Positions 28,161-37,616 of a DNA stretch of 64,000 nucleotides are shown here, piece after piece. Numbering within the stretch: position 1 is the first letter of the stretch; every line of letters starts with the position of its first letter. The notes beneath the pieces are model-generated. The model was not told the DNA's origin and did no database searches. It was given only the letters and a program-made list of their open reading frames with translations. The translations under genes were made by a program, and so were the position numbers. The stretch is from Agarilytica sp045430345 (lineage in GTDB: Bacteria; Pseudomonadota; Gammaproteobacteria; Pseudomonadales; Cellvibrionaceae), in assembly GCA_045430345.1 (NCBI GenBank), contig JAILXT010000008.1, positions 95,092-159,091 on the forward strand. Direction: 5' to 3'.

Positions 28161-28952
28161 TCACCGCTTGGGCAAATGTTTCAACGGATTGGTAGGTTTA
28201 CCGTTTAACCGAATCTCAAAGTGAAGCTTTACTGAGTCGGTCCCCGTTGATCCCATTTCGGCAATTTTTTGGCCTTTCTTAACATATGCACCTTCTTTCA
28301 CGAGTAACGTGCGATTATGTGCATATGCGCTTAAATACTTCTCATTGTGTTTAACGATTACTAATTTGCCGTAACCTCGCAGCCCTTCTCCGGAATACAC
28401 CACTTTTCCTCCGGAAGCCGCAATGACAGGCTCTCCCAATTTCCCACCAAGATCAATCCCCTTATTTAAGCCCCCATTTGCATGAAAACCCGAGATCAGC
28501 CTTCCGTTGCTCGGCCATACCCAAGTAACAGGTTTTCCTGACTGGCTGGCCGGTGGTGTGTTTGTAACCTTTGGCGTTTCTTTTTTCGAACGTGGTTTTG
28601 GTTGGGTTGATGATTTTGGCAACACTTTAACCAATTTGGTCGTTTTTCTTACTGGCCCCTTTTTCGCAGTAACACTTTCACTTAATAAAAGCTGTTGGCC
28701 TGGGTAAATGCGAAAGTCGCGGGAGATCCCATTAGCGGCGGCGAGTTTTTTGTAATCCAGATTGTAGCGCCAGGCTATCGAATATAGCGTTTCCCCCCGT
28801 GCCACATGGTGATGCGTGATCTTTGAAACGGGCGGCTGACGGGAGTCTGTTACCGGTGCGTAATGGGTATTTTGACCACACCCCATCAGAAAAACAGAGG
28901 TGATCAATATATTTGACAGCAATCTAACACTTTTAACGGCATTCCGTGACAT
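28161..28952 (-). CDS. nlpD: Outer-membrane lipoprotein NlpD (LysM and degenerate LytM)
   Basis: 263 residues. A signal peptide with lipobox FLMGC puts the lipidated Cys at about 25. A LysM domain at about 48-92 (HHVARGETLYSIAWRYNL) binds peptidoglycan. A linker rich in Lys, Ser and Pro leads to a LytM domain (about 160-260). The first zinc-ligand motif reads NKGIDLG rather than HxxxD, so it is probably non-catalytic, as in the NlpD/EnvC activators of cell-wall amidases. It is upstream of rpoS, with DUF368 further upstream. Confidence 0.93.
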   Translation of the reverse strand: MSRNAVKSVRLLSNILITSVFLMGCGQNTHYAPVTDSRQPPVSKITHHHVARGETLYSIAWRYNLDYKKLAAANGISRDFRIYPGQQLLLSESVTAKKGPVRKTTKLVKVLPKSSTQPKPRSKKETPKVTNTPPASQSGKPVTWVWPSNGRLISGFHANGGLNKGIDLGGKLGEPVIAASGGKVVYSGEGLRGYGKLVIVKHNEKYLSAYAHNRTLLVKEGAYVKKGQKIAEMGSTGTDSVKLHFEIRLNGKPTNPLKHLPKR

Positions 28953-29130
28953 GGCCCACCAACTTAGTTGCTACTCAAAAAAGTATTAACCTCAATCATT
29001 AGAACGAAATAAGCTTAATACAGATGATATATAATAAAACAATCTAAACAAAACCTATAAGAATCGATACGTTTGTTGAGATTTCCGACTTTTACTCATG
29101 CTTTTGACTGTTTTTTATCAATAAGTGTGA

Positions 29131-30072
29131 CTAGTCTCGCATTATCCGACCAGACAAAAACTCAGTCAAAAGTACTAGAGCGATTCCAAGCACTACAAAT
29201 AGTATGACATACCATAATTGTGCATCTTGCCCCGCCATAACATAGTAGTTCCACGGTAAAACATTCTCTTGAACCAGTGGTATCTCTTCGCCATGCCGAT
29301 TCAGAACAGCTTCTACCGTATATTTCCACGGCCAAGTCACGTTTAGCGAGCCCACTAAAAAGCCAACAAGCATGGCAATCGTAGACTTAAAGTAGGTATC
29401 CAATAGCCAGGAGAGAAACTGAGAGAACACCAGTAAGCCTGCGACGCAGCCCGCACCGAAACTCGCGATAGCCAGCACATCGAGATTATTCACCGCCTCT
29501 AAAAACACCGAGTACAGTCCTAGCAACAAGAGGATGAAGCTCCCAGATATCCCCGGAAGGATCATGGCGCAGATCGCGATAAACCCTCCGCCGAACAAAA
29601 TCCACCAATCTCCTGGCAGCTGGGATGGCTTCGCAATTGACACTAAAACCACAATAGAAATCCCCAGAGCGCACAGTAACCACTGCTGCCAACGCCAATG
29701 CTCCTGCTCTTTTGCCAGTAAAATAATGGAGGCTGCAATCAAACCAGTGAAGAATCCCCACACAAGCAAGGGATAGCTATCTAGACAAAAACTAATAATT
29801 GAGGCGAAAGTCTTAATACTTATGAGAATGCCACCAAACACTGCAAGTAAGAAATTGCCATTAATATGCCGCCAGAATGCAGGAATACCTTCTTTGAATA
29901 GAATGGGTAAAGCCGAAGGACTGCATTTCGTCAGCGAGTGCAGAAGCTCATTATAGATACCCGTGATAAACGCGATCGTGCCGCCGGAAACACCCGGCAC
30001 GACATCCGCCGCGCCCATCGCCAAGCCCTTGACCAGCAGCATCACATAATCTCGCGCAGAGCGATCCTTCAT
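29131..30072 (-). CDS. DUF368 (PopT-type) polyprenyl-phosphate translocase family protein
   Basis: 313 residues, polytopic, about 8-9 hydrophobic helices. The N-terminal GMAMGAADVVPGVSGGT motif (here KGLAMGAADVVPGVSGGTIA) and the repeat FIAICAMILPGISGSFILLL are the two halves of the family signature. DUF368 proteins, with DedA proteins, are now regarded as undecaprenyl-phosphate translocases that recycle the lipid carrier to the inner leaflet. It lies between pcm and nlpD, 20 bases after pcm, an insertion into a usually conserved cluster. Confidence 0.9.
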   Translation of the reverse strand: MKDRSARDYVMLLVKGLAMGAADVVPGVSGGTIAFITGIYNELLHSLTKCSPSALPILFKEGIPAFWRHINGNFLLAVFGGILISIKTFASIISFCLDSYPLLVWGFFTGLIAASIILLAKEQEHWRWQQWLLCALGISIVVLVSIAKPSQLPGDWWILFGGGFIAICAMILPGISGSFILLLLGLYSVFLEAVNNLDVLAIASFGAGCVAGLLVFSQFLSWLLDTYFKSTIAMLVGFLVGSLNVTWPWKYTVEAVLNRHGEEIPLVQENVLPWNYYVMAGQDAQLWYVILFVVLGIALVLLTEFLSGRIMRD

Positions 30073-30092
30073 ACAAAAACCTTTGAGTTAAA

Positions 30093-30767
30093 TTATCGAG
30101 TCACGCCGGAAAGCAAGGGCACAAATTTTACCGGCTCTAGTTTTTCGGTTCTGAATGTATCGCTATCCCCTTCACGAATCACCATGGTGAGGTATTGCGG
30201 GTCATCCCCGACGGGAATAACCAAAACGCCGTCCGGCGCGAGTTGATCAAGGAGACTCTGGGGAATCACACGTGGTGCCGCGGCTGAAATAATGCCTTCA
30301 AACACTCCCTCCTCCGGCCAACCTAAACCACCATCGGCGTGCTTGAAACGCACATTGCGATATCCGAGAAGACGCATGCGCTCACGCGCCTTATCTTGCA
30401 GTGGTTTAATCCTCTCTATACTCAGTACTTCCCCCACCAATGGGGCCAAAATCGCGGTTTGATACCCAGAGCCGGTGCCAATTTCCAACACACGGTTTAA
30501 CTTACCCGCCGCGCCAAGAAGCACTTCCGTCATCCGCGCAACGATATAGGGTTGCGAAAGTGTTTGCCCAAAACCAATAGGCAAGGCCGTGTCTTCATAA
30601 GCCCGATGAGATAACGCTTCGTCCAAGAAAATATGCCGGGGTGTGCTCGCCACAACCTCAAGAACGTCTTGATTGGTAACGCCCTGATCAAGTAAACGTT
30701 GGACCAGCCGGTCTCGCGTGCGCTTGGACGTCATACCGACGCCTTCAAATTTTAAAGGATCCACCAC
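30093..30767 (-). CDS. pcm: Protein-L-isoaspartate O-methyltransferase
   Basis: 224 residues. It has VASTPRHIFLDEALSHRAYED, the substrate loop GQTLSQPYIVARMTE and SAM motif I VLEIGTGSGYQTAILA, then IISAAAPRVIPQSLLDQL and GVLVIPVGDDPQ. It methylates isoaspartyl residues of damaged proteins for repair. It lies 45 bases downstream of truD. In many relatives surE lies between; no trace is seen here. Confidence 0.96.
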   Translation of the reverse strand: MVDPLKFEGVGMTSKRTRDRLVQRLLDQGVTNQDVLEVVASTPRHIFLDEALSHRAYEDTALPIGFGQTLSQPYIVARMTEVLLGAAGKLNRVLEIGTGSGYQTAILAPLVGEVLSIERIKPLQDKARERMRLLGYRNVRFKHADGGLGWPEEGVFEGIISAAAPRVIPQSLLDQLAPDGVLVIPVGDDPQYLTMVIREGDSDTFRTEKLEPVKFVPLLSGVTR

Positions 30768-30812
30768 TTCACCATCTGGTTTGGTTTTTTTGCGAGGCGA
30801 AATATAGCACAG

Positions 30813-31808
30813 TCATCCACGCGCCACGTGTTTCAACTGACAGATTTCTCGTAGTATTGAGGTAGCAAATTGCCCCGGCTGAAGACGAAACTGCACATTC
30901 AAAGTATTTTCTTCCAGACCCCAGGTAAAATCCTGCGCAGGAAGTACGAATGCTCGGCGCTCGTGTGACAAGCCAACATGCTCTAGCTTATCGCACCACT
31001 CTTTCAAAGCACCTAACGCATGCACCTCAACCTCAAGCGCCTTGCTATTGGCATGAGAACGACCTCGCCCCCACAACGGCCCATTTGGCTGAGCATCGAC
31101 ATCACCCTCAATCGGGGTCGACCAATACGCACCTTCAACACGCTCAGAGAGCACTCGATTAAATAAATAGGATCTCGCAGAAGAATATATGATGCTGCGT
31201 TTGTTTCGGTTTTTGATGCGGTAGCCTTCATCTACCCAAGATTGCACCATGGCCAAGTTATTCCCTTCCCGACCAAAACGCTGTTCACCAAAGTAATTCG
31301 GCACACCGCCTTTCGCCACGTTAGCCAAACGCTCTTCAAGATCATCAGCACTGGTCACATTGCGAAGCCGAATTTTAAAGTGATTCGACGCGTGATCCCC
31401 TCGCCGGAGTTTTCGATTATGTTTCGTACTCGCGATGACCTCAGCATTAAGGGAATATTCCGAGATAAAACCCGCCCAATTTGGCGTACCCGCATATTTA
31501 GGAAGGTAGATACTAAACCACTGAGACGTTTCCGCGTGCCGATCTTTCAAGCCACAAAAGCCAACATCCATCGTTTTTACCTTAAAAAACTGGGCTAATT
31601 TGTCGGCCACCCATTGCGTGTTTTCACCCCGCTTTTTGATGTGCACAACCAGGTGCTCGCCATCCCCAGAAAATGCTTCCGGCAGGGTTTCATCAACAAT
31701 AAAGTCCTCAGGCGTAGTACGAAAATCGCCGCAGGTAACAGGGCGGCCGTACGCATACGCAAAATCAAGCGAATGCGTTTCGGGCGTAATCACGCTTGCC
31801 TCCATCAC
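30813..31808 (-). CDS. truD: tRNA pseudouridine(13) synthase TruD
   Basis: 331 residues. The catalytic aspartate lies in GFCGLKDRHAETSQWFS (about 83-99), and the TRUD insertion and C-terminal motif ANYFGEQRFGREG-like (here VPNYFGEQRFGREGNN) follow. It isomerises U13 of tRNA-Glu. The start ATG 31808 overlaps the end of ispF by 4 bases, so translation is coupled. A second ATG follows at once. Confidence 0.96.
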   Translation of the reverse strand: MMEASVITPETHSLDFAYAYGRPVTCGDFRTTPEDFIVDETLPEAFSGDGEHLVVHIKKRGENTQWVADKLAQFFKVKTMDVGFCGLKDRHAETSQWFSIYLPKYAGTPNWAGFISEYSLNAEVIASTKHNRKLRRGDHASNHFKIRLRNVTSADDLEERLANVAKGGVPNYFGEQRFGREGNNLAMVQSWVDEGYRIKNRNKRSIIYSSARSYLFNRVLSERVEGAYWSTPIEGDVDAQPNGPLWGRGRSHANSKALEVEVHALGALKEWCDKLEHVGLSHERRAFVLPAQDFTWGLEENTLNVQFRLQPGQFATSILREICQLKHVARG

Positions 31809-32281
31809 GATAAAGGTTCGAGAAGTACAGTAGCCAGTGCGGTTATCCCTTCTTCACGGCCATTAAATCCCAGCCGCTCTGTGGTGGTCGCTTTGACATT
31901 AATCTGCTGAACTTCCGTCTGGAGATCTTCCGCTATTCGCGCGCGCATCTCATCAATGAACGGTGCCATTTTCGGTGCTTGCGCCACGATCGTCATATCG
32001 GCATTGCCTAACCGGTAGCCCTCATTTTTAACAAGAACATACACCAAGCGCAATAAAGCGCGGCTATCCGCGTTTGCATACTGAGGGTCCGTATCGGGAA
32101 AGTGGCGACCAATATCCCCTAACGCCGCCGCACCAAGCAAAGCGTCGCACAGCGCGTGCAACAAGACATCACCATCCGAATGCGCAACAAGCCCGTGATG
32201 AAAGGGGATGACCACCCCGCCAATAACAATTTTATCGCCATCACCAAATTTATGAACATCTACGCCCTGCCCAATTCTCAT
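31805..32281 (-). CDS. ispF: 2-C-methyl-D-erythritol 2,4-cyclodiphosphate synthase
   Basis: 158 residues. It begins MRIGQGVDVHKFGDGDKIVI with the metal ligands Asp8 and His10, includes HSDGDVLLHALCDALLGA with the third ligand His, and DIGRHFPDTDP. It forms MEcPP in the MEP isoprenoid pathway. It overlaps ispD upstream and truD downstream by 4 bases each, a coupled operon. Confidence 0.97.
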   Translation of the reverse strand: MRIGQGVDVHKFGDGDKIVIGGVVIPFHHGLVAHSDGDVLLHALCDALLGAAALGDIGRHFPDTDPQYANADSRALLRLVYVLVKNEGYRLGNADMTIVAQAPKMAPFIDEMRARIAEDLQTEVQQINVKATTTERLGFNGREEGITALATVLLEPLS

Positions 32282-33003
32282 TTACTAAACCCTTGCAGTT
32301 TTAATAAGGTCTCTGCCCATAATAAATCTTCAGGCACCGTCACTTTTATATTGTCCCGGCGATCTTGTACCACATTCACTTTGCCACCCGATGCCTCAAT
32401 GGCTGACGCTTCATCCGTAATAGGCTTGCCTTCGGTTAACGCTTGCTCTAAAGCACTCAATAGCGTCGGTAACGGAAAGAACTGTGGGGTATGCGCTAAC
32501 CATAGCTGGGAGCGGTCTTCTGTATACGAAATTGAATGACCTTCGACACGCTTCACGGTGTCGGCACAGGGAACGGCCAAAATTGCCCCATCGTAATCTG
32601 TCGCTGTGCTTGCAATGGAAATAAGGTGTTCGATTTTTTCTATCGTAACGCAGGGGCGTGCAGCGTCATGAACCAATACCCAAGCGTTCTCGCACATTGG
32701 CTGTGATTGACAGAACTTAAGGCCCGCCAATACGGAATCGCTGCGCTCTGCCCCACCATCAACACAATGGATTTGGGGATGATTGTATAGCGACGTTGTC
32801 GGCCAGAAAATATCTTCGGCATGTAGCGGCAGCACAATGCCTTCTATCACGTCTAACTGAAGTAATTTTTTTAAGGTCACCTCGATCAAGGTCTGATCGA
32901 GTAAGGGGAGGTATTGTTTAGGTGTTTCCGACTGCATCCGACTACCAATACCTGCAGCAGGCACAATCGCCCAAATTTTTTTCGGTAGAGAAGAAGGCAT
33001 CAC
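32278..33003 (-). CDS. ispD: 2-C-methyl-D-erythritol 4-phosphate cytidylyltransferase
   Basis: 241 residues. The nucleotide loop IVPAAGIGSRMQSETPKQYL is near the start, with the conserved VLVHDAARPCV and LWLAHTPQFF, DEASAIEASG. It makes CDP-ME from MEP and CTP. The gene starts 19 bases after ftsB and overlaps ispF by 4 bases. Confidence 0.96.
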   Translation of the reverse strand: MMPSSLPKKIWAIVPAAGIGSRMQSETPKQYLPLLDQTLIEVTLKKLLQLDVIEGIVLPLHAEDIFWPTTSLYNHPQIHCVDGGAERSDSVLAGLKFCQSQPMCENAWVLVHDAARPCVTIEKIEHLISIASTATDYDGAILAVPCADTVKRVEGHSISYTEDRSQLWLAHTPQFFPLPTLLSALEQALTEGKPITDEASAIEASGGKVNVVQDRRDNIKVTVPEDLLWAETLLKLQGFSK

Positions 33004-33022
33004 ATTAGGTCGCGACGGTTAC

Positions 33023-33301
33023 TCAATGGGATTCATCGACAATCATAAAAAAGGTTTCGCCTTTTTTAATCATACCCATTTGATGACGAGCGCGGCCTTC
33101 AATACCATTGGTGCCGTTTTTCAGCGTATCCACTTCGGCAGCAAGCAAGCGATTTCGCTCAATTAACCGATCGTTTTCAGCGGATTGCTTTGTAATTTCG
33201 CGGTCCAGTCTCACCACGTGAGCCAAACTTCCCTCACCTACCCATAGGCGATATTGCAGCCCGAGTGTAATGATCAATAAGGTGATGAGAAGAATTTTCA
33301 T
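33023..33301 (-). CDS. ftsB: Cell division protein FtsB
   Basis: 92 residues. One transmembrane helix (about 2-18, ILLITLLIITLGLQYRLW) is followed by the motif VGEGSLAHVVRLDREITKQS and a leucine-zipper-like coiled coil (about 30-60, RNRLLAAEVDTLKNG), then GRARHQMGMIKKGETFFMIV. FtsB joins FtsL and FtsQ in the divisome and helps activate septal synthesis. It precedes ispD, the standard arrangement, and follows eno. Confidence 0.95.
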   Translation of the reverse strand: MKILLITLLIITLGLQYRLWVGEGSLAHVVRLDREITKQSAENDRLIERNRLLAAEVDTLKNGTNGIEGRARHQMGMIKKGETFFMIVDESH

Positions 33302-33463
33302 AAACCAGCGTTGCCAGGCCTGCGATCGGATCAGTTGAAAACCGTCTTTATACTTATCGTGTATGACGGCTTATCTGTTAAAAATAACACAAAAACCGTT
33401 AAATGAGAAAAATGCAGCGCCAAACACAAAAAGACACACTCAAATACGGCTAGCGCTCAAAAG

Positions 33464-33492
33464 AAAAAGGCCAGCAAATGCCGGCCTTTTTC
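33464..33492 (-). terminator. Terminator after eno
   Basis: AAAAAGGCC-GC-AAAT-GC-GGCCTTTTT forms a stem with one mismatch and flanking A and T runs. It lies just after the eno stop, so it separates eno from ftsB-ispD. Confidence 0.9.
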
Positions 33493-33508
33493 CACTCAAA
33501 CGCAGAAC

Positions 33509-34795
33509 TTATTTAAATTCTGCGCGGCCACGGTATGGCGCAGACTCACCGAGTTCAGCCTCGATACGTAACAAACGGTTGTACTTAGCGATACGATCAG
33601 AGCGTGAAGCAGAACCCGTTTTAATTTGGCCCGCAGCGGTTGCCACAGCCAAATCAGCAATTGTCGTATCTTCTGTTTCACCTGAACGGTGAGAGATCAC
33701 GGCCGTATAGCCAGCATCTTGTGCCATCTTGATCGCGTCTAAAGTCTCGCTCAACGAACCAATTTGATTGAATTTAATAAGAATGGAGTTAGCGATGGAC
33801 TTATCGATGCCTTCTTTCAAAATCTTAGTATTGGTAACGAAGAGATCGTCGCCAACCAACTGTGTCTTATCACCGATCTTATTCGTAAGGTCAGCCCAGC
33901 CGTCCCAATCACTCTCATCCATGCCATCTTCAATAGAAAGAATCGGGTACTTAGCAACAAGCTCAGCCAAGTAATCCGCAAACTCAGGTGCGCTAAATTT
34001 CTTGCCTTCACCTGCCATGTCGTAAACACCGTCTTTGTAAAATTCAGACGATGCACAATCCAAGGCCAAGGTAATATCTTTTCCAAGTTCGTAACCCGCA
34101 TTGGCGATCGCTTCAGAAATCGCGGTAATCGCGGCTTCGTTAGAGGGTAAATCGGGTGCGAAACCACCTTCATCACCTACTGCTGTGCTCAAGCCGCGGC
34201 CAGAAAGAACTTTCTTCAAGTGATGGAAAATTTCAGCGCCCATGCGAAGTGCTTCAGTAAAGTTAGGGGCAGAAACGGGTTGAATCATAAATTCCTGAAT
34301 ATCGACGTTGTTATCGGCGTGCTCACCACCGTTCACAATATTCATCATTGGCACAGGCATGGTGTATTTGCCCGGCGTACCGTTTATCTCAGCGATGTGT
34401 TGATAAAGCGGGATTTTTTTATCTGCCGCTGCTGCCTTAGCTGCCGCTAAAGAAACCGCCAAAATTGCATTCGCACCCAACGTCGCTTTGTTTTCAGTAC
34501 CGTCTGCATCTAACATAATGCCATCAAGCGTACGCTGTTCTGCTGCATCTTGACCAACCAAGAGAGGCTTGATTTTGTCATTAATGTTGGCAACGGCAAT
34601 TAATACACCCTTACCTAAATAACGGCTCTTATCGCCATCACGAAGCTCTAAGGCTTCGCGTGTACCCGTGGAAGCACCAGAAGGTGCACACGCACTACCC
34701 ACAACGCCAGATTCCAACACTACTTCCGCCATAACGGTTGGATTGCCGCGGGAATCCATGACTTCAAATCCCAATACGTCTGCAATTTTGCTCAT
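33509..34795 (-). CDS. eno: Enolase
   Basis: 428 residues from ATG 34795 (MSKIADVLGFEVMDSRGNPT); an in-frame upstream ATG adds 8 residues without family support. It has ASTGTREALELRDGD, VGDEGGFAPDL with the catalytic Glu region, SIEDGMDESDWDGW, and the signature ILIKFNQIGSLSET with the catalytic Lys. It interconverts 2-phosphoglycerate and phosphoenolpyruvate and is a component of degradosomes. kdsA lies upstream and ftsB downstream. Confidence 0.98.
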   Translation of the reverse strand: MSKIADVLGFEVMDSRGNPTVMAEVVLESGVVGSACAPSGASTGTREALELRDGDKSRYLGKGVLIAVANINDKIKPLLVGQDAAEQRTLDGIMLDADGTENKATLGANAILAVSLAAAKAAAADKKIPLYQHIAEINGTPGKYTMPVPMMNIVNGGEHADNNVDIQEFMIQPVSAPNFTEALRMGAEIFHHLKKVLSGRGLSTAVGDEGGFAPDLPSNEAAITAISEAIANAGYELGKDITLALDCASSEFYKDGVYDMAGEGKKFSAPEFADYLAELVAKYPILSIEDGMDESDWDGWADLTNKIGDKTQLVGDDLFVTNTKILKEGIDKSIANSILIKFNQIGSLSETLDAIKMAQDAGYTAVISHRSGETEDTTIADLAVATAAGQIKTGSASRSDRIAKYNRLLRIEAELGESAPYRGRAEFK

Positions 34796-34852
34796 TTGAA
34801 TTTCTCTCTGCTTGATCAATTAAAATTTAAGGATATCTATAAAAATGTACTG

Positions 34853-35722
34853 TTAAGAAATCTCTAGGGGTGGAAGATTTTTCACTAAATCATCCACCGC
34901 TTTTACTTGGGCTAAAAAGGGCTCTAACGCATCTAACGGTAAAGCACTTGGGCCGTCACACTTTGCCTTATTCGGCTCAGGATGCGCTTCTAAAAATAAG
35001 CCCGCCAAACCTATTGCCATGCCAGAACGAGCTAGCTCAGCCGTTTGATGACGACGGCCACCGGAAGCCAAGCCAAGTGGATCACGACACTGCAACGCAT
35101 GGGTCACATCAAAAATCAGCGGTGCACCGCCACTCACGTCCTTCATCGCACGAAAGCCCAACATATCCACCACTAAGTTGTCGTAGCCCATGCACGCGCC
35201 ACGCTCGCACAACATAATCTTGTCGTTACCGCACTCTGCAAACTTTTCAACGATATTTTTCATTTGTCCTGGGCTGAGAAACTGCGGCTTTTTAACATTA
35301 ATAACCGCACCGGTTTTTGCCATCGCCTCGACCAAATCGGTTTGGCGCGCTAAAAATGCGGGGAGCTGAATAACATCACAGACTTCGGCAACGGGTGCGG
35401 CTTGTTCTACTTCATGCACGTCTGTAATGACGGGCACATTAAATTCTTTTTTTATCGCCTCAAAAATTTTGAGACCTTCTTCCATGCCTGGACCACGAAA
35501 CGAATGGATCGATGAGCGATTCGCTTTATCGAAAGACGCTTTGAATACATAGGGAATACCAAGCTTGGTTGTGACGTTCACATAGTGCTCGGCCATTTTC
35601 ATCGCAAGGTCATGTGACTCCAAGACATTCATACCACCAAACAATACGAATGGCCGATCATTCGCTACATCAATACTGCCAACGCTAAGAGTTTTGTCTT
35701 GCAAAGAAATATCCTCAATCAC
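34853..35722 (-). CDS. kdsA: 3-deoxy-D-manno-octulosonate 8-phosphate synthase
   Basis: 289 residues. It has the KASFDKANRSSIHSFRGPGM motif, DVHEVEQAAPVAEVCDVIQL, NVKKPQFLSPGQM and HALQCRDPLGLASGGRR. It condenses PEP with arabinose 5-phosphate to KDO-8-P for lipopolysaccharide. It is 42 bases after pyrG and about 60 before eno, the usual pyrG-kdsA-eno order; cotranscription is likely. Confidence 0.97.
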   Translation of the reverse strand: MIEDISLQDKTLSVGSIDVANDRPFVLFGGMNVLESHDLAMKMAEHYVNVTTKLGIPYVFKASFDKANRSSIHSFRGPGMEEGLKIFEAIKKEFNVPVITDVHEVEQAAPVAEVCDVIQLPAFLARQTDLVEAMAKTGAVINVKKPQFLSPGQMKNIVEKFAECGNDKIMLCERGACMGYDNLVVDMLGFRAMKDVSGGAPLIFDVTHALQCRDPLGLASGGRRHQTAELARSGMAIGLAGLFLEAHPEPNKAKCDGPSALPLDALEPFLAQVKAVDDLVKNLPPLEIS

Positions 35723-35764
35723 CCCGCCATAGTTAGGCAGGGTGTTTTAATGTGATGTGTAAAA

Positions 35765-37387
35765 TTATTTACTGTGCGCGAGCGCGGCTTGAATATAGCT
35801 CGAAAATAATGGATGGCCATCACGCGGGGTCGATGTAAATTCTGGGTGAAACTGACACGCAACAAACCATGGGTGATTTACATTCTCGACCACTTCTACC
35901 AAGGTGTCGTCCGAGGACCAGCCACCAATACGCAAGCCTGCATTACGCATCTGATCAATATACGTATTATTGAATTCATAACGGTGACGATGACGCTCGA
36001 CAATAAGGCTATTGCCGTATATTTCGGCAACTTTCGACTCTTTCTCGAGATGACATTCCTGAGCCCCTAAACGCATAGTGCCGCCAAGATCAGCGCTCTC
36101 GTCACGGGTTTCGATTTTACCTTCACTATCCACCCACTCGGTGATCAGACCAATCACGGGGTGAGGCGTCTTGCGATCAAATTCAGTACTGTTCGCACCA
36201 TCCAACTGTAAAACATTACGCGCAAATTCAATAACGGCGGTTTGCATACCCAAACAGATACCAAGATAGGGCACTTTGTTTTCACGCGCATAACGCACGG
36301 CGGTTAATTTACCTTCAAGACCCCGCTCACCAAAACCACCAGGGACCAAAATACCGTCCGCTTTTCCTAATATTGACGTGCCTTTTTCTTCAACGTCTTC
36401 GGCATTGATATAAAGAATATTGACCTTTGTACGATTGTGAATACCGGCATGCTTTAAGGCTTCGTTGAGCGATTTGTACGCATCGATCAGCTCCATATAC
36501 TTCCCGACCATGGCGATGGTGACTTCGCTGTCGGAACCGAGCTCGTTCTCTACAACCGTGTGCCACTCGTGTAAATCAGCTTCAGGCGCATCAACGCCAA
36601 ATTTTTCTAAGACGATCTGATCAAGACCGTGGCCTTTTAACATCTCAGGAATAGCGTAGATCGTTTCTGCATCGGGAAGCGGGACAACTGCACGCTCTTC
36701 CACGTTGGTAAATAACGCAATCTTGCGACGAGAATCAATATCAATTTCTTTATCTGAACGACATAACAAAATATCGGGCTGCAAACCGATAGAACGAAGT
36801 TCTTTTACCGAGTGCTGCGTGGGCTTAGTCTTTGTTTCCCCTGCAGTTGCAATGTAAGGCACAAGCGTCAAATGCATAAGCAAGGCATTCTGACCGCCCA
36901 GCTCAACTTTCATCTGCCTTACCGCCTCAAGAAATGGCTGGGATTCGATATCACCCACGGTACCGCCGATTTCCACCAATGCGATATCCGCATCTTTTGC
37001 GCCGCTGTGAATCCGGCGCTTTATTTCATCGGTGATATGAGGGATAACCTGAACAGTGCCACCAAGGTAGTCGCCTCGGCGCTCTTTACGAAGCACCGTT
37101 TCATAAACACGGCCGGTAGTGAAATTGCTGTTGCGTGTCATTTTTGCACGCACAAACCGCTCGTAGTGACCAAGATCCAAGTCGGTCTCGGCACCGTCTT
37201 CCGTCACAAAGACCTCACCATGCTGGAATGGGCTCATGGTACCGGGGTCAACGTTAATATAAGGGTCGAGCTTTAAGATCGTTACTTTGAGGCCTCGCGC
37301 CTCAAGCACTGCCGCCAATGATGCCGAAGCAATGCCTTTACCCAGGGAGGATACAACACCACCCGTAACGAAAATATAACGCGTCAT
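35765..37387 (-). CDS. pyrG: CTP synthase
   Basis: 540 residues. The synthetase domain begins RYIFVTGGVVSSLGKGIASA and includes KLDPYINVDPGTMSPFQHGE and the Mg-binding EIGGTVGDIES. The glutaminase domain has GILVPGGFGERG, LGICLGMQ with the nucleophile Cys, and a C-terminal CQFHPEF catalytic His-Glu. It converts UTP to CTP with glutamine. It heads the pyrG-kdsA-eno run. Confidence 0.98.
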   Translation of the reverse strand: MTRYIFVTGGVVSSLGKGIASASLAAVLEARGLKVTILKLDPYINVDPGTMSPFQHGEVFVTEDGAETDLDLGHYERFVRAKMTRNSNFTTGRVYETVLRKERRGDYLGGTVQVIPHITDEIKRRIHSGAKDADIALVEIGGTVGDIESQPFLEAVRQMKVELGGQNALLMHLTLVPYIATAGETKTKPTQHSVKELRSIGLQPDILLCRSDKEIDIDSRRKIALFTNVEERAVVPLPDAETIYAIPEMLKGHGLDQIVLEKFGVDAPEADLHEWHTVVENELGSDSEVTIAMVGKYMELIDAYKSLNEALKHAGIHNRTKVNILYINAEDVEEKGTSILGKADGILVPGGFGERGLEGKLTAVRYARENKVPYLGICLGMQTAVIEFARNVLQLDGANSTEFDRKTPHPVIGLITEWVDSEGKIETRDESADLGGTMRLGAQECHLEKESKVAEIYGNSLIVERHRHRYEFNNTYIDQMRNAGLRIGGWSSDDTLVEVVENVNHPWFVACQFHPEFTSTPRDGHPLFSSYIQAALAHSK

Positions 37388-37616
37388 AACAACCCTTTTC
37401 AGTAACCAGTATCTAGAGTGCCCGAAGCAGGTCGGGAATCATTAAAATTCAGTGATGTAAGCGCGGTGAGACCCGCAAACAGCCTGTAACAGTTTCGAAG
37501 CAGTAGGCCAGAATTCGTTTGCCCTACCCCTTGAGAGATGGGACGCCAGACTACCAGAAAAGGGCCAACGACTCAAATCGAAGGCACGAATTTCCATGCC
37601 TAAAACCGGCCAAAAA

